Source of the DNA: Bifidobacterium stellenboschense
Lineage (GTDB): Bacteria; Actinomycetota; Actinomycetes; Actinomycetales; Bifidobacteriaceae
Reading direction: 5' to 3'
Assembly: GCF_000741785.1 (NCBI RefSeq)
Contig: NZ_JGZP01000009.1
Location: 1-46,613, forward strand
Length of the DNA: 46,613 bases
The notes under the pieces are model-generated. The model ran no database searches. It was given only the letters and a program-made list of their open reading frames with translations, and was not told the DNA's origin. Both the position numbers and the translations under genes were made by a program. This document shows positions 34,104 through 43,219 of this stretch, in pieces. Within the stretch, counting starts at the first letter, position 1. Each line of letters begins with the position of its first letter.

Positions 34104-34744
34104 TGCGGACGATCCTCGACCCTACCGACCAGCCCGCGCACGACGCGTTCGTCGAGAAGAAATCCGAGTTCATCGGCGACGCCGCGCACGTCGCGACGCT
34201 CGACGAGGCGCTCGCCTTCGTCGAGCGAATCCGCGAACAACATCCGAAATCCCGCCACGTCGCCTACGCGGCCGTCTGCGGCGGCGCCGACGGCCGCGTG
34301 GCGGAACGCATGAGCGACGACGGCGAGCCGTCCGGCACCGCCGGCAAGCCGATCCTCGACGTGATCCGCGCGAACGATCTCACGGACTGCGTGGTCGCCG
34401 TGACGCGGTATTTCGGCGGCATCCTGCTCGGTTCCGGCGGACTCATCCGCGCGTATTCGACCGGCGCGTCGATCGCCGTGAAGGCGGCGCGGCAGGCGGC
34501 GATCGTGCCGTGCCGGCGCTACCTCGTCGCATTGCAGTACCCGCAGCTCAAACGGTTCCAGCAGATCCTCGCCTCCGTGCACGGCACGCAGTCCGACGAG
34601 ACGTACGCGGCCGACGTGACGCTCGTCGCGTCGCTGCCGGTCGACGACGCGCCGCGATTCGAGGACCTCGTGCGCGAGACGTTCAACGCGACCGTCACGC
34701 CGGAGCCGATCGACGTGGTGAACCGCGCGGTCGCGCAGGACTGA
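34103..34744 (+). CDS. YigZ/IMPACT-family protein
   Basis: A 213-aa protein of the YigZ (UPF0029/IMPACT) family. The core KKSEFIGDAAHVATLDEALAF, SRHVAYAA, RMSDDGEPSGTAGKPILD and VAVTRYFGGILLGSGGLIRA is strongly conserved. The C-terminal EF-G-like alpha/beta domain contains LQYPQLKRFQQIL. The biochemical role in bacteria is unclear; eukaryotic IMPACT modulates translation signalling. Its start overlaps the stop of the hydroxyacid dehydrogenase gene. Confidence 0.92.
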   Translation: MRTILDPTDQPAHDAFVEKKSEFIGDAAHVATLDEALAFVERIREQHPKSRHVAYAAVCGGADGRVAERMSDDGEPSGTAGKPILDVIRANDLTDCVVAVTRYFGGILLGSGGLIRAYSTGASIAVKAARQAAIVPCRRYLVALQYPQLKRFQQILASVHGTQSDETYAADVTLVASLPVDDAPRFEDLVRETFNATVTPEPIDVVNRAVAQD

Positions 34745-34766
34745 CGCCCGCGGTAGGCTGGGGCGC

Positions 34767-35372
34767 ATGAGCGACACCGATTTCGAGCCGTTGACCGTCA
34801 CCTACGAGCATCTGCGCCACAGCGAGGATTCCGCCGAGCTGTCCGAATTCGCGCGGCGCGAACTGCCCGACCGCGCCGACCAGGCCGCGTTCTCGCGCGC
34901 CACCGCACTGCTCGAAGCGGTCGGCGGCAACGCGCACACGCCGGTCGAGGACCGCATCTTCCTCGCCGAGACGATGCCGTTCCCGAACGTGCTCGTCAAG
35001 CTCGCCGCCGACCCGGAACCTGACGTGCGCAAGGCCGTCGCCGGCAACGAAAGCGACAAGAACTGGCTGGTCGGCCGGCTCACCAAGGATCAGGTACCTG
35101 AAGTGCGCGACACGGCGCTGCGCAACGGCAAGACCTCGTGGAAGATGCGACTCGAAGGCGCGCAGAACCCCGAGGTGGACGCGGCCACACTCGCGTTCCT
35201 TGCGACGCTCGGCACCGAACTCGAGCCGAAGGCCCCCGCCGTGCTCTCCTCGATGGTGCGCCGTGCGGTTGCGCTTAACCCGAACACCACGCCCGAGACG
35301 CTGGCCAAGCTCGCCGACGACCCATCCGCCGAAGTGCGTCACGCGGTCGCGAAGCGTCGCGCGCGCGAGTAG
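34767..35372 (+). CDS. HEAT/LRV-type repeat protein
   Basis: A 201-aa helical protein with repeated units of about 24-26 residues: VLVKLAADPEPDVRKAVAGN, WLVGRLTKDQVPEVRDTALRN and, at the end, LAKLADDPSAEVRHAVAKR. The pattern (helix, DPxxxVRxAVA, next helix) is that of HEAT-like or variant leucine-rich repeat proteins, usually protein-binding scaffolds. Partner and role are unknown. A TAGGCT box 7 nt upstream and no ribosome binding site suggest a leaderless mRNA. It may be co-transcribed with the YigZ-like gene, 22 bp upstream. Confidence 0.8.
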   Translation: MSDTDFEPLTVTYEHLRHSEDSAELSEFARRELPDRADQAAFSRATALLEAVGGNAHTPVEDRIFLAETMPFPNVLVKLAADPEPDVRKAVAGNESDKNWLVGRLTKDQVPEVRDTALRNGKTSWKMRLEGAQNPEVDAATLAFLATLGTELEPKAPAVLSSMVRRAVALNPNTTPETLAKLADDPSAEVRHAVAKRRARE

Positions 35373-35440
35373 TGTACGACAGCGTCCACGGAAACCCCAC
35401 GTGTCGGCGTTTTCTCCACACCGGCGTTACACTGGGAGGC

Positions 35441-37606
35441 ATGACTGAGAGAACGGAAAGTGCAGAGCGGCTCGCCCGTCCGCTGATTCGACTGGCCAAG
35501 CTGGTGGGCATCGGAACCAGCTATGTGGGGATGAGCGACGACTACCACGAGATCGAGGACGATGTTCTGGTGGATCTGCTCGCCGCGCTGGGCATCGACG
35601 CCTCCGGGGACGAGGCGATCCGAGGCTCCATCAAGCACATCCGCGACGCGCGTCGCAGCCGTCTCGTGCCGCCGACCGTGCTGCACACGGTCGGCGAGGA
35701 GTCGCGCGTGCTCGTCAACGGCGGCGTGTTCGACCTGCCGAAGGCGACCATCACGCTCGAAGGCGGCAAGGACTACGGCAAGCCGCTCGCCTACGGCCCC
35801 GGCGACGGCTCGAAGGCCTACGTGCTCAACGACCGGTTCATCACCACGTCGTCGGTCGTCATTCCCGCCGACCTGCCGGCCGGCTATCACACGCTGCATG
35901 TCACGGTGGGCAATCGTACGCAGGACGCCACGCTGATCAGCGCGCCGGCGCGTGTCGAACTGCTCGACGAGATGAAGAGCGGCCACCTGTGGGGATGGAT
36001 GGCGCAGCTGTACTCCATCCGCTCCGGCAACTCGTGGGGCGTGGGTGATTTCCAGGATCTCGCCGACCTGCTCAAGGACGCGAAGAAGCACACGGGCGCC
36101 GACTTCACGCTCATCAACCCGGTGCATGCCGCCGAGCCGGTCTCCCCGCTGACGCCGTCGCCGTATCTGCCGATCTCCCGCGGCCTCGTCAACTTCACGT
36201 ACATCCGCCCCGAGGCTATCGAGGAGTACCAGCTGCTCGGCAAGGAGAGCCTCGCGCAGGTCGAGGAGCTGCACGCCTCCGTCGAACCGCTCAACGGCGA
36301 CGCGCAGGTCGTGGACCGCGATTCGATGTGGCGCGCGAAGATGCACGCCCTGTGGATCATCTTCAAGCTCGGCCGCTCCCCGGAGCGCCAGAAGGCGTTC
36401 GCCGACTTCTGCCAGGAGGCCGGCGACGATCTCGAAGGCTACGCCACCTGGTGCCTGTGCTACGACAAGTGGGGTGCGCCGACCCGCGAACTGGGCAACT
36501 GGGAGCAGAAGTACACCAAGGATTCCCCTGAGATTCAGGCGCTCAAGCAGCAGTTCCCGGACACGCTCAACTTCTACCGCTGGCTCGAATGGATCGCCAC
36601 CGAGCAGCTCGACCGCGCACAGCGCGAGGCCCGCGAGGCCGGCATGCGCATCGGCCTCATGGCCGACATGGCCGTGGGCGTGCACGCGCTCGGCTCCGAA
36701 GTATGGTGGCATCCGGAGAACTTCGCGAAGGGCGCGACCGTCGGCGCCCCGCCGGACATGTTCAACCAACAGGGTCAGGATTGGAGCCAGCCGCCGCTGA
36801 GCCCGATCGCCCTGGAGAACACCGGCTACGCCCCCTACCGCAACCTCGTGCACAACATGTTCGCCCATGCTGGCGCGGTGCGCATCGACCACATCCTCGG
36901 CCTGTTCCGCCTGTGGTGGGTACCGGCCGGCCGCAAGCCGGTGGACGGCGCCTACGTGCACTACGACTCCGAGACCATGCTCGGCATCCTCGCGCTTGAG
37001 GCGTCCCGTGCCGGCGGCGTGGTCGTCGGCGAGGATCTGGGCGTGGTGCCCGACTATGTGGCCGATTCGCTGTCCAAGCACGGTCTGCTCGGATGCGCGG
37101 TCGAATGGTTCGAGCAGCGTGACGGCCGGTTCCGCGCGCCCGCCGACTGGCGTCCGTACGCGCTCGCCTCGGTCAACACGCATGATCTGCCGCCGGCGGC
37201 CGGCTACCTCGAACTGGAGCATGTCGAGCTGCGCGAGCGCCTCGGTCTGCTCGACGGTCCCAAGGAGGACTTCGAGCGCGCCGCGATGAACGAGCAGAAC
37301 GCCATGCTGGAGATGCTCGTGCGCGAGAACTATCTCGACGCGGACTTCGCCGACCATCGCGAGGCCCATGAGCAGGACATCATCGAGTCGCAGTACCGTG
37401 CGCTCAAGGGCTCGCCGTGCAAGCTGCTCGCCGCCTCCATCACCGATGCGGTGGGGGAGAAGCGTGCGCAGAACCAGCCGGGCACCAACAACGAATACCC
37501 GAACTGGCGTATCCCGCTCGCCGATGCGAAGTGCGACGTGGTCCCGCTCGAAGGACTGTTCGAACGTGAGTCGGTGCAGCGTCTCTCTTCGATTATGAAT
37601 GGATGA
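35441..37606 (+). CDS. malQ: 4-alpha-glucanotransferase (amylomaltase)
   Basis: A 721-aa GH77 enzyme that moves maltodextrin chains between acceptors, releasing glucose. Family marks are NPVHAAEPVSPLTPSPYLP, GLMADMAVGVHALGSEVW and GATVGAPPDMFNQQGQDW. The catalytic nucleophile is Asp483 (RIDHILGLFRLWWVP), the acid/base Glu531 (VGEDLGVVP) and the stabiliser Asp582 (SVNTHDLP). An N-terminal beta domain of about 150 residues precedes the barrel, as in the longer actinobacterial form. ATG at 35441 follows GGGAGGC; a TACACT box just upstream also allows a nearly leaderless start. A hairpin terminator follows. Maltodextrin use fits a glycan-fermenting bifidobacterium. Confidence 0.95.
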   Translation: MTERTESAERLARPLIRLAKLVGIGTSYVGMSDDYHEIEDDVLVDLLAALGIDASGDEAIRGSIKHIRDARRSRLVPPTVLHTVGEESRVLVNGGVFDLPKATITLEGGKDYGKPLAYGPGDGSKAYVLNDRFITTSSVVIPADLPAGYHTLHVTVGNRTQDATLISAPARVELLDEMKSGHLWGWMAQLYSIRSGNSWGVGDFQDLADLLKDAKKHTGADFTLINPVHAAEPVSPLTPSPYLPISRGLVNFTYIRPEAIEEYQLLGKESLAQVEELHASVEPLNGDAQVVDRDSMWRAKMHALWIIFKLGRSPERQKAFADFCQEAGDDLEGYATWCLCYDKWGAPTRELGNWEQKYTKDSPEIQALKQQFPDTLNFYRWLEWIATEQLDRAQREAREAGMRIGLMADMAVGVHALGSEVWWHPENFAKGATVGAPPDMFNQQGQDWSQPPLSPIALENTGYAPYRNLVHNMFAHAGAVRIDHILGLFRLWWVPAGRKPVDGAYVHYDSETMLGILALEASRAGGVVVGEDLGVVPDYVADSLSKHGLLGCAVEWFEQRDGRFRAPADWRPYALASVNTHDLPPAAGYLELEHVELRERLGLLDGPKEDFERAAMNEQNAMLEMLVRENYLDADFADHREAHEQDIIESQYRALKGSPCKLLAASITDAVGEKRAQNQPGTNNEYPNWRIPLADAKCDVVPLEGLFERESVQRLSSIMNG

Positions 37607-37632
37607 CGACGGCGTACGCCGATGCGATGACC

Positions 37633-37668
37633 GGAGCCCCGCGCCTGCATGGTTGCGGGGCTCCGTCG
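37633..37668 (+). terminator. Terminator of malQ
   Basis: GGAGCCCCGC (37633-37642) pairs with GCGGGGCTCC (37655-37664) around a 12-nt loop; the tail GTCGT is weak. Confidence 0.75.
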
Positions 37669-37707
37669 TACCCGGCGACACGCCCGGGCCGATGTCAAGC
37701 CCGGCGA

Positions 37708-37886
37708 TATACTAGTGGATTGTTGTGTTTCCCTAAGGGGTCCTTCAAAGCGCTTTCCCACTCGCCATCGAGGACTTTCAGGGAGCCCACGGATAAAGAG
37801 GTCTGAAGCTTGTCGGATGGCGCGCCCTAACCAAGCGCACGCCGATCAGCCGAAGCCCGGAACACAATAGTGAAAAGGTAGATACA
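37708..37886 (+). promoter_or_regulatory. Promoter (-10 TATACT) and long 5' leader of rplM-rpsI
   Basis: TATACT at 37708-37713 would start a leader of about 165 nt before rplM. The leader contains TTTCCCTAAGGGGTCC and several complementary GC blocks, consistent with a ribosomal-protein autoregulatory leader. I cannot match it to a known L13 leader by eye. Confidence 0.5.
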
Positions 37887-38336
37887 GTGAAGACTTTCAC
37901 TCCGAAGCCAGCTGATCTGACTCATGACTGGTACATCGTCGATGCCACCGACGTGGTGCTTGGCCGTCTCGCCTCCCAGGTTGCGACCCTGCTGCGCGGC
38001 AAGAACAAGCCGACCTACGCGCCCCACGCCGATTCCGGCAACTACGTTATCGTCATCAACGCCGACAAGATCGCGCTGACCGGTAACAAGCTGGGCAAGG
38101 AACTGTACTCGCACTCCGGTCGTCCCGGCGGCCTGCGTCGCGACAAGTACTCCGAGCTGCTGAAGAACAAGCCGGAGCGCATCATCACCTCCGCCGTCAA
38201 GGGCATGCTGCCGAAGAACCGTCTTGCCAAGGTGCAGCTCGGTCGTCTGCGCGTGTTCGCCGGCTCCGAGCATCCGCACGCCGGCCAGAACCCGCAGGTC
38301 TTCGAGATCCAGCAGGTTTCTCAGCAGGCTAAGTGA
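37887..38336 (+). CDS. rplM: 50S ribosomal protein L13
   Basis: A 149-aa L13, an early-assembly protein of the large subunit. Canonical segments are [35 protein letters not shown] and [20 protein letters not shown], followed by [15 protein letters not shown]. It starts at GTG with AAAAGGTAG upstream, 20 bp before rpsI begins after its stop. rplM-rpsI is a universal bacterial pair. Confidence 0.97.
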   Translation: MKTFTPKPADLTHDWYIVDATDVVLGRLASQVATLLRGKNKPTYAPHADSGNYVIVINADKIALTGNKLGKELYSHSGRPGGLRRDKYSELLKNKPERIITSAVKGMLPKNRLAKVQLGRLRVFAGSEHPHAGQNPQVFEIQQVSQQAK

Positions 38337-38356
38337 ACCGAAGGGAGATAGAGAAC

Positions 38357-38848
38357 ATGGCTGAAAACACCAACAACTCCGCGGTTCAGGAAACCGAAGA
38401 GGAGCTCACCAGCTACACCACCGAGACCAACGCCGGCGCCGGCACCGGTACTTCCGCGATCGAGCCGGGCTACGGCACCGGCCGCCGCAAGGAAGCCGTC
38501 GCCCGTGTCCGCCTGATCCCGGGCTCCGGCAAGTGGACCATCAACGGCCGCACCCTGGAGGAGTACTTCCCCTCCAAGCTGCTGCAGCGTGAGGTCAACT
38601 CCCCGATCGTGCTCCTCAAGCTCGAGGGCAAGTTCGACGTCGTCGTCCTCGTCGACGGTGGCGGCACCACCGGCCAGGCCGGCGCCATCCGCCTCGGCGT
38701 GGCCCGTGCGCTGAACGCGATCGACCGCGACGCCAACCGTGCCGAGCTGAAGAAGGCCGGCTTCCTGACTCGCGACGCCCGCGTCGTCGAGCGCAAGAAG
38801 GCTGGTCTCCACAAGGCCCGTCGCGCCCCGCAGTTCTCCAAGCGTTGA
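38357..38848 (+). CDS. rpsI: 30S ribosomal protein S9
   Basis: A 163-aa S9. The core [36 protein letters not shown] and [19 protein letters not shown] is present, and the invariant C-terminal [11 protein letters not shown] reaches the P-site tRNA. The N-terminal 40 residues are an acidic Thr/Asn-rich extension ([18 protein letters not shown]) found in actinobacterial S9. ATG at 38357 has GAAGGGAGATAGAG upstream. Confidence 0.97.
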   Translation: MAENTNNSAVQETEEELTSYTTETNAGAGTGTSAIEPGYGTGRRKEAVARVRLIPGSGKWTINGRTLEEYFPSKLLQREVNSPIVLLKLEGKFDVVVLVDGGGTTGQAGAIRLGVARALNAIDRDANRAELKKAGFLTRDARVVERKKAGLHKARRAPQFSKR

Positions 38849-38875
38849 TTCGTTTGGGCTCTGCCCAACAACGAA

Positions 38876-38921
38876 GGAACCCCGTCACCGTTCATCCGGT
38901 GGCGGGGTTCCGTCGTTTTAT
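38876..38921. terminator. Bidirectional terminator between rpsI and glgX
   Basis: GGAACCCCGTCACCG pairs with CGGTGGCGGGGTTCC around TTCATC, followed by GTCGTTTTAT on the plus strand. On the minus strand it is followed by TTCGTTGTT, so it can also serve the convergent glgX gene. Confidence 0.88.
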
Positions 38922-38976
38922 GGTGGACGGCCATGGCGGGTCGGCCGTTTGCGCGGCCCACCCGCCTGTGCCGTGA

Positions 38977-41694
38977 TCAGCTCAACTGTTTCATCAGCGT
39001 GATGCTGAGTGCCGGGAACGTCCACACGTTCGTATCGGTTTCGGCGCCGGTCGTCGCCTGTTCCGCCGCGGTGTCGACGGGGGAGGAGTGCTGCGGTTCC
39101 GACTGTTGCTGAGGTTCGGGCGTCGCTGCGTTCGGCGACGACGCGCCCGTCGAAGCGGAGTGGGACGCGGATTGCGCGGATTGCGAGGATTGCGCGTGCG
39201 CCCCTCTCGCACCGGTCGCGGCGGCCACGGCGTGCGCCGCCTGCTGGGGCGCCGGGGCATGACGGTGCAGCGCCCTCTCGGCTGCGGCGCGCGCCTCCGC
39301 ACGGGCAATCGCGGCCATATCCGCGTCGAGCGCGTCGGAGAGCTGACGTGCGGTGGCGCCATCGGTCTCACCCTGCTGCATCCGTTCGACCAGATTATGA
39401 ATCTGGCTGCTTTCGGGCACACTGACCGTCCACACGGTCTGTTGCCCCTCCAGCTTGAGGTTCTCGACGGTGGTGCCGTGACCGGGCATATGGCCGGTGC
39501 TTTCCGCCGAACACCATGCCGGTGTCCACGCGTTGTCGGCGGGCAGACGGAACTGACGATCCTCCGGAACGCCGTTGATGACGATGAGGATGTCGGTCTC
39601 GCTCGCATCGAGCAGCTGCATCGCGAAGCTGCGCTGCCCCAGGTCGAACCAGTCGCGTTCCATCGGCGTGGTCCCGTTCGGGAGGAACCATTGGATGCGG
39701 CTCGACGGCTTGAGCAATCCCAGCTGCGTGAGCCTGGTGAAGAAGCCCTCCTGATGGTACAGGTCGAGCGACTTGCGCAGCGCCACCAGTTTCGAGACGG
39801 TCTCCAACCGGTGCATATGCCAGCTTTTCTCCGGCTGGTACAGCCAATCCCATTTGAGATAGCTGATCGGGCTGTCCTGACAGTAGGCGTTGTTGTTGCC
39901 GTCCTGCGAGTTGCCGAATTCGTCGCCGGCGAGCATCATCGGCGTGCCGAGGCTGAGCAGCAGCGTGCCGAGCATGTTCATCGCCGCGCGTTCGCGTCGC
40001 GCCACGATCGTCACGTCATCGGTCTCGCCTTCCGTACCGAAGTTCGCGGAATGGTTGACGTTCGAGCCGTCGTTGTTGTTCTCGCCGTTCGCCTCGTTGT
40101 GCTTGTTCGCGTAGCGGGTGAGATCGGTGAGGGTGAACCCGTCATGGCAGGTGACGAAGTTGATCGACGAGGCGGCGCCGCGGCCCGGATCGGTGGCGAA
40201 CAGGTCGGCCGATCCGCACAGGCGCGTCGCCATCTCCTGCATGCCGATACGGCCGACGCGTCCGCCGCTCTCCACGTCGGTGAGCCAGAACTGGCGCGAC
40301 GTGTCGCGGAAACGGTCGTTCCACTCGGCGAACGGCACGGCGAACTGTCCGGTGCGCCATCCGAGATTGCCCAGATCCCACGGCTCCATGATGAGTTTGA
40401 GGTTGCCGAGCAGCAGGTCGGCGCGCAGCGCGTACAGGAACGGGTGATGCTGGGTGAACTCGCCGTTGAGGCGGGCGAGCGAGACGCCGAGGTCGAAGCG
40501 GAATCCGTCGATGCCGATGCGTTTCGCCCAGTAGCGCAACGAGTCGATGGCGAACGTGACGACGTGCGTGTTCGTGAAGTCGAACGTATTGCCGCAGCCG
40601 GTCGTGTCCTCCAGGCGGCCGATGTTGTTCTTCTGGCGCCGGTACGTGGAGATCGCGTCGAGTCCGCGCCAGCAGACCGTCGGTCCTTCCACGCCGCCTT
40701 CGCATGAATGGTTGTAGACCACGTCCATGATGACTTCGAAGCCCGCTTCGTGCAGGGCGCGCACCATGTCGATGACTTCCTGGCGCACCGCCTCCGCGCC
40801 GGCCTTCTGTGCGGCCTTCGTGGCGTAGGAGGGTTCGGGGGCGAAGAATCCGAGCGTGTTGTATCCCCAGTAGTTCACGCGGTCGCGTTCCTGGAGGAAC
40901 ACCTCCGGCTGTTTCGCCTGGATCGGCAGTAGCTCGATCGACGTGACGCCGAGCCCCTGCAGGTAGGCGAGCGTGGTCGGGTGGGCGAGACCGGCGTAGG
41001 TGCCGCGCATCTCCTCGGGCAGCCACGGCGCCTGCGCGGTGAATCCCTTGACGTGCAGCTCGTAGATGACGGTCTTGCTCCACGGGATGTGCGGATGATC
41101 GGGATCGTCGTCGTGCTTGGTCTTGTCGCGGTCGTCGATGGCGACGGACAGCGGCATGTGACCGAGCGAATCGACGGTGCTCATGTTGCCGAACGCGGAA
41201 CCGTGGACGCGGTTGTCCACCACCTCGCATTCGTAGGAGAAGGCGGCGGGCGTCAGTTCCATCTTCCCGTCGATGCCCTTCGCGTACGGGTCGAGCAGCA
41301 GTTTGTACGGGTTGAAGCGCACGCCGTGGCGCGGATCCCATGCGCCGTCGACGCGGAAGCCGTAGCGCATGCCGCTCCACGCCTTCGGAATGTGTACGTA
41401 CCACAGGCCGTAGTTGGGGCCCTGCATGCGGAACAGCGTCTCGCGCACGTAGAGATCCTCGAGGATGCGCATGCAGACGGGGAATTCGCGGATCTGATCG
41501 ACGAACGGTACGTTCGGCACGTCGAACAGTCGGATGGCGTCCTGGTAGAACGCGGACGGATCGTCCAATGATTCGATGACGCTCAGCCACACCTGATCGG
41601 CGGTCTCGGACCGGACGACGACGTCCGCGCCGCCGTCCTCGGTGAAGTAGAAGCCGGGGCGGGTGGCGTAGCGATGCAGTGGTGGGTTTCTCAT
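38977..41694 (-). CDS. glgX: Glycogen debranching enzyme GlgX (isoamylase-type, GH13)
   Basis: A 905-aa GH13 protein that removes alpha-1,6 branches from glycogen or limit dextrins. The N-terminal CBM48-like domain (PGFYFTEDGGADVVVRS) leads to a barrel with the catalytic Asp in GIDGFRFDLGVSL (near 401), Glu in LIMEPWDLGNLGW (near 437) and the third acid in NFVTCHDGFTLTDL. The C-terminal beta domain is split by about 100 residues of Ala/Ser/Gln-rich low complexity (about 790-890) before the final strand VWTFPALSITLMKQL. ATG at 41694 lies 6 nt after a TACAAT box, giving a leaderless mRNA. It faces rpsI. Confidence 0.93.
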   Translation of the reverse strand: MRNPPLHRYATRPGFYFTEDGGADVVVRSETADQVWLSVIESLDDPSAFYQDAIRLFDVPNVPFVDQIREFPVCMRILEDLYVRETLFRMQGPNYGLWYVHIPKAWSGMRYGFRVDGAWDPRHGVRFNPYKLLLDPYAKGIDGKMELTPAAFSYECEVVDNRVHGSAFGNMSTVDSLGHMPLSVAIDDRDKTKHDDDPDHPHIPWSKTVIYELHVKGFTAQAPWLPEEMRGTYAGLAHPTTLAYLQGLGVTSIELLPIQAKQPEVFLQERDRVNYWGYNTLGFFAPEPSYATKAAQKAGAEAVRQEVIDMVRALHEAGFEVIMDVVYNHSCEGGVEGPTVCWRGLDAISTYRRQKNNIGRLEDTTGCGNTFDFTNTHVVTFAIDSLRYWAKRIGIDGFRFDLGVSLARLNGEFTQHHPFLYALRADLLLGNLKLIMEPWDLGNLGWRTGQFAVPFAEWNDRFRDTSRQFWLTDVESGGRVGRIGMQEMATRLCGSADLFATDPGRGAASSINFVTCHDGFTLTDLTRYANKHNEANGENNNDGSNVNHSANFGTEGETDDVTIVARRERAAMNMLGTLLLSLGTPMMLAGDEFGNSQDGNNNAYCQDSPISYLKWDWLYQPEKSWHMHRLETVSKLVALRKSLDLYHQEGFFTRLTQLGLLKPSSRIQWFLPNGTTPMERDWFDLGQRSFAMQLLDASETDILIVINGVPEDRQFRLPADNAWTPAWCSAESTGHMPGHGTTVENLKLEGQQTVWTVSVPESSQIHNLVERMQQGETDGATARQLSDALDADMAAIARAEARAAAERALHRHAPAPQQAAHAVAAATGARGAHAQSSQSAQSASHSASTGASSPNAATPEPQQQSEPQHSSPVDTAAEQATTGAETDTNVWTFPALSITLMKQLS

Positions 41695-41700
41695 ACACCC

Positions 41701-41706
41701 ATTGTA
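41701..41706 (-). promoter_or_regulatory. -10 box of glgX (leaderless)
   Basis: TACAAT on the minus strand, 6 bp before the glgX ATG. The -35 region is poor. Confidence 0.5.
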
Positions 41707-41839
41707 GGCGTGTCTGGTTTTCACCGGGAACGCCGGTGGTTTCCTGTGCGGCCGCAGGTGCGGCAGCGGAGTCGATGGTGAGGTTGGTCATGAGAATGGC
41801 GACGTATGCGGCTGTGTGCGCGGTCTGTGGAATTGGCGG

Positions 41840-41913
41840 AATTCCAGGCGACACGCCGATTGCAATTGGTTTTAGAAAATGAATTTGCAAAACATGGGAA
41901 AAGAAGTTATAGT
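41840..41913 (+). promoter_or_regulatory. Promoter and AT-rich control region of the polyol cassette
   Basis: TTGCAA (41885-41890) and TATAGT (41908-41913) with 17-bp spacing form the best sigma-70-type promoter in the window. TTTGCAAA (41884-41891) is a palindrome over the -35 box, and ATTGCAAT lies about 25 bp upstream; both could be operator halves. The AT-richness contrasts with the GC-rich surroundings. Confidence 0.7.
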
Positions 41914-42032
41914 GTGTATCAACACCTCGCAGGGAACGCGGGGATGAACGAAACTTCAACACCGTCGGTGACGACGGAAGAACAACAACAAGCAAGGCCT
42001 TCGCAGTCGAAGGCGTGTAGAAAGGAATCATC

Positions 42033-43037
42033 ATGAAGGCACTCGTGCTCACCGGCGTCAAGCAGTTCGAGATCCAGGACCTGCCCACCCCCGAGATCGC
42101 GCCGAACGAGGTGCTCATCAACACCGCCTACGCCGGCGTGTGCGGCACCGACCATGACCTGTATGCGGGCCGTCCGGGCTCCGCCGCCGCCGTACCGCCG
42201 ATCGTCCTCGGCCATGAGAACTCCGGCATCGTCGAGGCCATCGGCTCCGAGGTCACCAACGTCAAGCCCGGCGATCGCGTCGCCGTCGACCCGAACATCT
42301 ACTGCGGCCAGTGCGAGTTCTGCCTCACCCAGCGTCCGGAGCTGTGCGACCACCTGTCCGCCGTCGGCGTGACCCGCAACGGCGGTCTCGCCGAGCAGTT
42401 CACCGCCCCGGCCACCGTCGTCTACAAGCTGCCGGACAACGTCACTCTTAAGGACGCCGCCGCCATCGAGCCGATCTCCTGCGCCGTGCACGGCGTCGAC
42501 CTGCTCAAGCTCAAGCCGTACCAGAAGGCCCTCGTCATCGGCGACGGCTTCATGGGCCAGCTGTTCGCCCAGATCGTGCAGGCCTACGGCGTGCACCAGG
42601 TCGACCTCGCCGGCATCTTCGACGAGAAGCTGCAGCGCAACCAGGAGCTGTTTGGTGTGAAGAACATCTACAACACCACCCGCGAGTCCATCCCCGAAGG
42701 CGCCTACGACGTGATCATCGAGGCCGTCGGCCTGCCTCAGACCCAGGCCCAGGCCGTCGCCGCCGCCAACAAGGGTGCCCAGGTGCTCATGTTCGGCGTC
42801 GGTCCGCAGGAGGCCCACTTCGAGATGAACACCTACGACATCTACAAGAAGCAGCTGACCATCCAGGGCTCCTTCATCAACCCGCTCACCTTCAAGGACG
42901 CGATCAGCCTGCTGGAATCCGGCAAGATGAACGTCGACCCGCTCATCAGCCACGAGCTCGAACTCGACGAGGTCCAGGACTTCCTCGACGGCAAGATCAA
43001 GGGTGTCTCCAAGGCCGTCGTCAAGCTCGCCCACTGA
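42033..43037 (+). CDS. Zinc-dependent MDR alcohol/polyol dehydrogenase
   Basis: A 334-aa medium-chain dehydrogenase. Catalytic zinc ligands are Cys37 (GVCGTDHDLY), His near 61 (VLGHENSG) and an acid downstream. The structural zinc cluster CGQCEFCLTQRPELC (about 91-105) is complete. The nucleotide-binding loop reads VIGDGFMGQLFAQIV in place of GxGxxG, close to the sorbitol/arabitol dehydrogenase branch. Because a polyol-type permease follows, it probably oxidises a sugar alcohol to a ketose. The exact substrate is not known. AGAAAGGAATCATC precedes the ATG. A consensus-like promoter lies 120 bp upstream. Confidence 0.87.
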   Translation: MKALVLTGVKQFEIQDLPTPEIAPNEVLINTAYAGVCGTDHDLYAGRPGSAAAVPPIVLGHENSGIVEAIGSEVTNVKPGDRVAVDPNIYCGQCEFCLTQRPELCDHLSAVGVTRNGGLAEQFTAPATVVYKLPDNVTLKDAAAIEPISCAVHGVDLLKLKPYQKALVIGDGFMGQLFAQIVQAYGVHQVDLAGIFDEKLQRNQELFGVKNIYNTTRESIPEGAYDVIIEAVGLPQTQAQAVAAANKGAQVLMFGVGPQEAHFEMNTYDIYKKQLTIQGSFINPLTFKDAISLLESGKMNVDPLISHELELDEVQDFLDGKIKGVSKAVVKLAH

Positions 43038-43050
43038 TCCCTTACGCCTC

Positions 43051-43096
43051 GGCCCCCGCTGGCGGGGGCTCCTGGCGGAGCCGGGTGGGGTGGTTC
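43051..43096 (+). repeat. Dispersed two-hairpin repeat, copy in the polyol cassette
   Basis: CCCCCGCTGGCGGGGG stem, then CTCCTGGCGGAGCCGGG and a GGGTGGTTC tail. It lies between the dehydrogenase and permease genes and could uncouple or stabilise the two mRNAs. Confidence 0.7.
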
Positions 43097-43219
43097 GCCG
43101 CCCCGCTGCTCCGCATCACACAGACTTGGCCGCCGGTTTTCCCCTTTTTCCCGGCGGCCATTACACTGTTGCCGTAAGACGGCTCCTATTCGACAACGAC
43201 GTTTATGTAGGGACTATCC

